Shown: positions 61,222-64,000 of the stretch, piece by piece | Numbering within the stretch: the stretch's first letter is position 1 | Layout of the letters: the number at the start of each line of letters is the position of its first letter | NCBI RefSeq assembly: GCF_042743185.1 | Contig: NZ_JBHYMS010000040.1 | Location: forward strand, 9,712 to 73,711 | Length of the DNA stretch: 64,000 nt | DNA from: Inquilinus sp042743185 | GTDB taxonomy: Bacteria > Pseudomonadota > Alphaproteobacteria > DSM-16000 > Inquilinaceae | Reading direction: 5' to 3' | Program-made: the position numbers and the translations under genes | The notes under the pieces: model-generated | Told to the model about the DNA's origin: nothing | Database searches by the model: none | Seen by the model: the letters and a program-made list of their open reading frames with translations, nothing else

Positions 61222-62226
61222 TCAGCTTTCCTCCGGCGCCACCCGGGCGCCGTCGGCCAGCGCCTCGGGGAAGGGGGTGATCACACGGTCGCCCTCGGCC
61301 AGGCCGGACACCACCTCGATGTCGCGGATGCCGCGGATGCCGGCCGCGATCGTCCGGCGCCGGGCCCGGCCGTCGCCGTCGACCATGAAGACGGCGTCGC
61401 CGTTGACTGCCTCGGTGGGAACGAGCAGGGCGTTCGGCACCGTCCGGTTGACGATGTTGACGTCGACCGTCATGCCGATCCTGACCGGCGTGTCGTCCGG
61501 CAGGGCCAGGCGCACGCGATAGGTCTTGGCCACCGGGTCGCCCTTCGGCGTGATGCTGTCGACCGTGGCCGGCAGCGCCCGGCCCGGGAAGGCGTCGGCG
61601 CGCAGCAGCGCCGTCTGCCCGACCGCGACCAGGGGGATGTCCTCCTCGTTGACGTCGGCGATGACCCAGAGCGGCTTCGGCTCGCCGACCCAGAACAGGA
61701 TGGTGCCGGGGTCGACGATCTCGCCGACCTCGCCGTCCTTGCGCAGCACCAGGCCACGCATCGGCGCGCGCAGGACGTAGTTCTCCAGCTTGGCGGTCTG
61801 GCCGGCGATCATCGCGTCCAGCCGCGACAGCTCGCTGCGCGCCTGGTCCAGCGTCTGGACGCTGGCGACATTGCGGCCGGCCAGGACCATCTGCCGGTCG
61901 TGCTCGGCCGCCGCCAGCTTCTGCCGCGCCTTCAGCTCGGCCAGCGTCGCCTCGGCCTCGCGGCTGTCCAGCCGGGCCAGCTCTGCGCCGGGCTCGACCG
62001 GCTCGCCCTCGCAATCGCACAGGGCCGTGATCCGCTCCTGGATCAGCGGCGTCACCTTGGCCCAGACGCGCGGCTCGATCACGCCGGTGGCGTAGACGAT
62101 CTGCGCCGCCTCGCCGCGCCTGGGCGCAACGGTCGCGACCGCGGCGGGGCGGCCGAACAGCCAGGCGGCGGCGCCGGCGATCAGCGCGAGCACCAGGACG
62201 GCGGACAGGATGCGGACGGTCTTCAA
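61222..62226 (-). CDS. HlyD/MacA-type periplasmic adaptor
   Basis: 334 residues from a TTG at 62226, with GGAG about 6 bases upstream; no ATG or GTG start fits before the signal anchor. N-terminal anchor helix (VRILSAVLVLALIAGAAAWLFG), biotinyl-lipoyl-like part with VTPLIQERITALCDCEGEPVEPGAELARLDS, coiled coil (88-150), then beta-barrel and membrane-proximal domains (TMVDVNIVNRTVPNALLVPTEAV in outline). MacA-like. First gene of a leftward exporter operon divergent from TetR. Confidence 0.88.
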   Translation of the reverse strand: MKTVRILSAVLVLALIAGAAAWLFGRPAAVATVAPRRGEAAQIVYATGVIEPRVWAKVTPLIQERITALCDCEGEPVEPGAELARLDSREAEATLAELKARQKLAAAEHDRQMVLAGRNVASVQTLDQARSELSRLDAMIAGQTAKLENYVLRAPMRGLVLRKDGEVGEIVDPGTILFWVGEPKPLWVIADVNEEDIPLVAVGQTALLRADAFPGRALPATVDSITPKGDPVAKTYRVRLALPDDTPVRIGMTVDVNIVNRTVPNALLVPTEAVNGDAVFMVDGDGRARRRTIAAGIRGIRDIEVVSGLAEGDRVITPFPEALADGARVAPEES

Positions 62227-62259
62227 CTGCGGCTCCGACGGCGGCGAGTCGGCGAGAAT

Positions 62260-62290
62260 ATATATACGAAACAGTATCGTTTCGATATAT
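62260..62290. promoter_or_regulatory. palindromic operator between exporter operon and TetR gene
   Basis: CGAAAC (62267-62272) and GTTTCG (62279-62284) flank AGTATC, with AT-rich flanks ATATA...TATAT that extend the symmetry. It overlaps the divergent promoters, as AcrR-type TetR operators do. It is one of the few AT-rich spots in the area. Confidence 0.65.
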
Positions 62291-62319
62291 GATTCGAGAG
62301 AAGGCTCGGAGGGCTCGAT

Positions 62320-62961
62320 GTGACGGCGGCGAAAACAGGGGATCGACGGGCGCCGGGGCGGCCGCGCAGCCGGGCGGCGGAGGAGGCGATCCTGAAGGCG
62401 GCGCTGGCGCTGTTCCTGGACCATGGCGTCGAGGGCGCGAGCATCGAGCGCATCGCCAGGCGCGCCGGGGTCGGCAAGACCACGATCTACCGGCGCTGGT
62501 CGTCCAAGGAGGAGCTGCTGGCCCAGGCGATCGGCCGCGTGCGCGAGGATGCCGAGCGCGACATGGGCGTCACCGACTTCCGCAACTTCGCCGAGATGCC
62601 GCTGGGCCCGACGCTGCGCCTGATGATGGAGCAGGGCGCCGAGCTGATGGCGAGTGAGGGGAACCGCAAGCTGCTGGCCCGGCTGATCGGGTCGGTGCAG
62701 AGCCATCCGCGGCTGATGGCGATCTATTGGGAGACCTATCTGCGGCCGCGGCGCGAGGCCTTCGGCGTGCTGCTGGAGCGGGCCAAGGCGCGCGGCGAGC
62801 TGCCGGCCTCGGCCGACACCGCCATGCTGCAGGACATGATGGGCGGTGCCATGCTGCACCGCCTGCTGATCGACCCGGCGCCGCCGACCGCGGAGGATCT
62901 GCGGGACTATCTCGGCCGGCTGCTGCAGCAGCTGGGACTGGCCGAGCCGGGGAAGCAATAG
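62320..62961 (+). CDS. TetR family transcriptional regulator (AcrR-like)
   Basis: 213 residues from a GTG at 62320 with GGAGGG 7 bases upstream. HTH: EEAILKAALALFLDHGVEGASIERIARRAGVGKTTIYRRWSSKEELLAQAI in outline (20-70). C-terminal TetR_C-type helices. Likely represses the divergent adaptor-permease-ATPase operon and itself through the palindrome; drug-like ligand expected. Convergent with the next gene over a 4-base gap. Confidence 0.92.
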   Translation: MTAAKTGDRRAPGRPRSRAAEEAILKAALALFLDHGVEGASIERIARRAGVGKTTIYRRWSSKEELLAQAIGRVREDAERDMGVTDFRNFAEMPLGPTLRLMMEQGAELMASEGNRKLLARLIGSVQSHPRLMAIYWETYLRPRREAFGVLLERAKARGELPASADTAMLQDMMGGAMLHRLLIDPAPPTAEDLRDYLGRLLQQLGLAEPGKQ

Positions 62962-62965
62962 CGGC

Positions 62966-63853
62966 TCAGCCCAGATACTCGCCCGCGGTCAGGACGGTGG
63001 CGGCGACGGCCACCGGCTGTTTCGGCCCGCTGGTGGTCCTGATCGCGATCCGGCCCGCCCCGTCGAAGCCGACGCTCGTGCCCGGACCGTCGAGGTAGTA
63101 GGGCCACAGCCCGAGGGCTGCGTTCGACCGGATCAGCGCCTGGTCGGCCGGGCCGAAGACGGCGGTCGAGGCGGATCGGGCATCGATCGCCGCCACCACG
63201 CTCAGCCCGGCCAGGACGCGCGGCATCGTGCCGTCCGGCCCGAAGGTCGAGTCCCAGGTCACGTCGGAACCGCCCGGCCAGGGCGGGCCGCTCCGGGTCG
63301 CATAGGCCAGGGCGAGGGCGGAGGACACGTACCAGTCCCCCGGCCTCGGCGCGAAGCTCAGGGCATGGGCGAAGGAGAGGTCGGCGGAGACGTCGCCGGA
63401 CGCGAACTGCGCGCTCGGCCCGCCGGCCGTGGGGCTCTTGGCCCACAGCCCCCAGAAGCCGGGTTCCGGCACCGCCGTGCTGGTGAAGGGGAAGGCCAGG
63501 GACGGGGCGGATCCCAGCAGCTTCAGCAGGCCGGCGCAGCCGATGCTCCAGTCGGGCGGCCTGGCCCCCCAGGCGGTGAGCCGCCGCTTGGCCGCGGCGA
63601 TCGGGTCGAGCGGGTTCGTCCCCGCGACCAGCGCGCCGATCAGCGCGGCATAGGCGGTGAAGAACCGAGTGCCGGAGGCCGCGTAGATCGGCGAGCCGAG
63701 CGGGATCGCGTCGAACAGCGACCACAGCGCCTGGTCGTCGCCGGTCGGCAGCGGCAGGGCCGGCTGAAGCACCCGGCCCCGTGGGGCCGGGTGCGCGAGC
63801 GCCGCCAGCTCGGCCGCGGCGAAGCGGGCCTGCAATTCGTCGAACGAGGTCAT
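62966..63853 (-). CDS. hypothetical protein, no recognised family
   Basis: 295 residues, no signal peptide at the ATG at 63853. Sequence features: LWSLFDAIPLGSPIYAASGTRFFTAYAALIGALVAGTNPLDPIAAAKRRL in outline near 43-92; GGSDVTWDSTFGPDGTMPRVLAGLSVVAAIDARSASTAVFG in outline near 195-235. Rich in Gly, Pro, Trp and aromatic residues. It could be an enzyme or structural protein; nothing diagnostic is seen. Its leader runs to the window edge. Confidence 0.6.
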   Translation of the reverse strand: MTSFDELQARFAAAELAALAHPAPRGRVLQPALPLPTGDDQALWSLFDAIPLGSPIYAASGTRFFTAYAALIGALVAGTNPLDPIAAAKRRLTAWGARPPDWSIGCAGLLKLLGSAPSLAFPFTSTAVPEPGFWGLWAKSPTAGGPSAQFASGDVSADLSFAHALSFAPRPGDWYVSSALALAYATRSGPPWPGGSDVTWDSTFGPDGTMPRVLAGLSVVAAIDARSASTAVFGPADQALIRSNAALGLWPYYLDGPGTSVGFDGAGRIAIRTTSGPKQPVAVAATVLTAGEYLG

Positions 63854-64000
63854 GGGGTCCTTCCGGAGCAGGCCGGAGAAAAGGAGGGCCGCCGCGGCGC
63901 ATTGCCGGCGCCGCGGCGGGCCCGGGGTTGGCGGGCGTGAGCGGGGCGGGTAGAATGTGGGGGGCCGCCCCAGTGTCGTTTAAAAAAATACCAGCCCACC
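63854..64000. other. right-hand edge, upstream of the last gene
   Basis: 147 bases with GC-rich inverted segments (GGCGCATTGCCGGCGCCGCGG) and an AT stretch TTTAAAAAAATA at about 63979-63990 that could be part of a promoter. No gene seen. Confidence 0.3.

Noticed and set aside
60082..62292. A 736-codon + frame opposite the exporter operon
   Set aside because: Antisense to three motif-bearing ABC/adaptor genes; no ribosome site or domain.

Overview
The window looks like a piece of chromosome from a free-living, metabolically versatile alphaproteobacterium. The DNA is very GC-rich with strong third-position G/C bias, there are many ABC transporters with Tat or Sec exported binding proteins, and the short palindromic repeats are of a kind familiar from Rhodospirillales and Rhizobiales genomes. 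An Inquilinus- or Azospirillum-like organism is my best guess from gene style, not a proven assignment. I saw no rRNA, tRNA, CRISPR array, insertion sequence, phage gene or origin.

Layout. (1) 1-7155: a peptide-type ABC system. A family 5 binding protein (-) is divergent from a tightly coupled + operon: ROK regulator, M81 (MlrC-like) metallopeptidase, CutC, and two oligopeptide-type ATPases. The permeases are not in view and probably lie to the left. (2) 7221-12708: cytochrome b561, CDP-alcohol phosphatidyltransferase, a SAM methyltransferase, 6-phosphogluconate dehydrogenase, an HSL-type esterase, a candidate 50-residue ORF and an SDR that lacks the catalytic Tyr. (3) 12795-24782: an organosulfur region. 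A leftward operon encodes SsuC, SsuB, an acyl-CoA-dehydrogenase-like flavoprotein, SsuD, SsuA and a flavin reductase. Beyond it lie a nitroreductase, three more SsuA-like binding proteins, a class II aldolase and an amidase. (4) 24863-27642: VOC protein, WYL regulator, short SDR, EamA exporter.

(5) 27739-41401: a two-armed carbohydrate-acid catabolic locus around a TetR gene. The leftward arm has two Gfo/Idh/MocA dehydrogenases, a DUF993/DHDPS-like lyase, an enolase-superfamily protein and a TIM-barrel isomerase. The rightward arm has a sugar ABC binding protein, two permeases (no ATPase), two more Gfo/Idh/MocA proteins and UxaC. Two near-identical palindromes (core TAACCA-AC-TGGTTA) sit 44 bp upstream of the leftward arm and between TetR and the rightward arm. 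They tie the locus into one predicted regulon. This is the best candidate for an undescribed pathway here.

(6) 41421-49519: an NTF2-like protein, AI-2E family permease, secreted DUF5666-like protein, a 15-repeat Sel1 protein, a dienelactone hydrolase-SnoaL fusion divergent from a MarR gene with a palindromic operator, and a DUF3311 plus sodium:solute symporter pair. (7) 49639-54440: a copper oxidase operon (Tat tyrosinase, small secreted protein, multicopper oxidase). It ends in a strong terminator and is preceded by an AT-rich stretch and the frameshifted remnant of an RND efflux pump. (8) 54562-63853: a hypothetical protein, an ABC-2 exporter, a divergent NmrA-like/LysR pair, a TetR-controlled MacB/LolCD-like exporter with adaptor, and a hypothetical protein.

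All calls come from reading the sequence. Functions rest on recognised family motifs, and substrate claims are inference.
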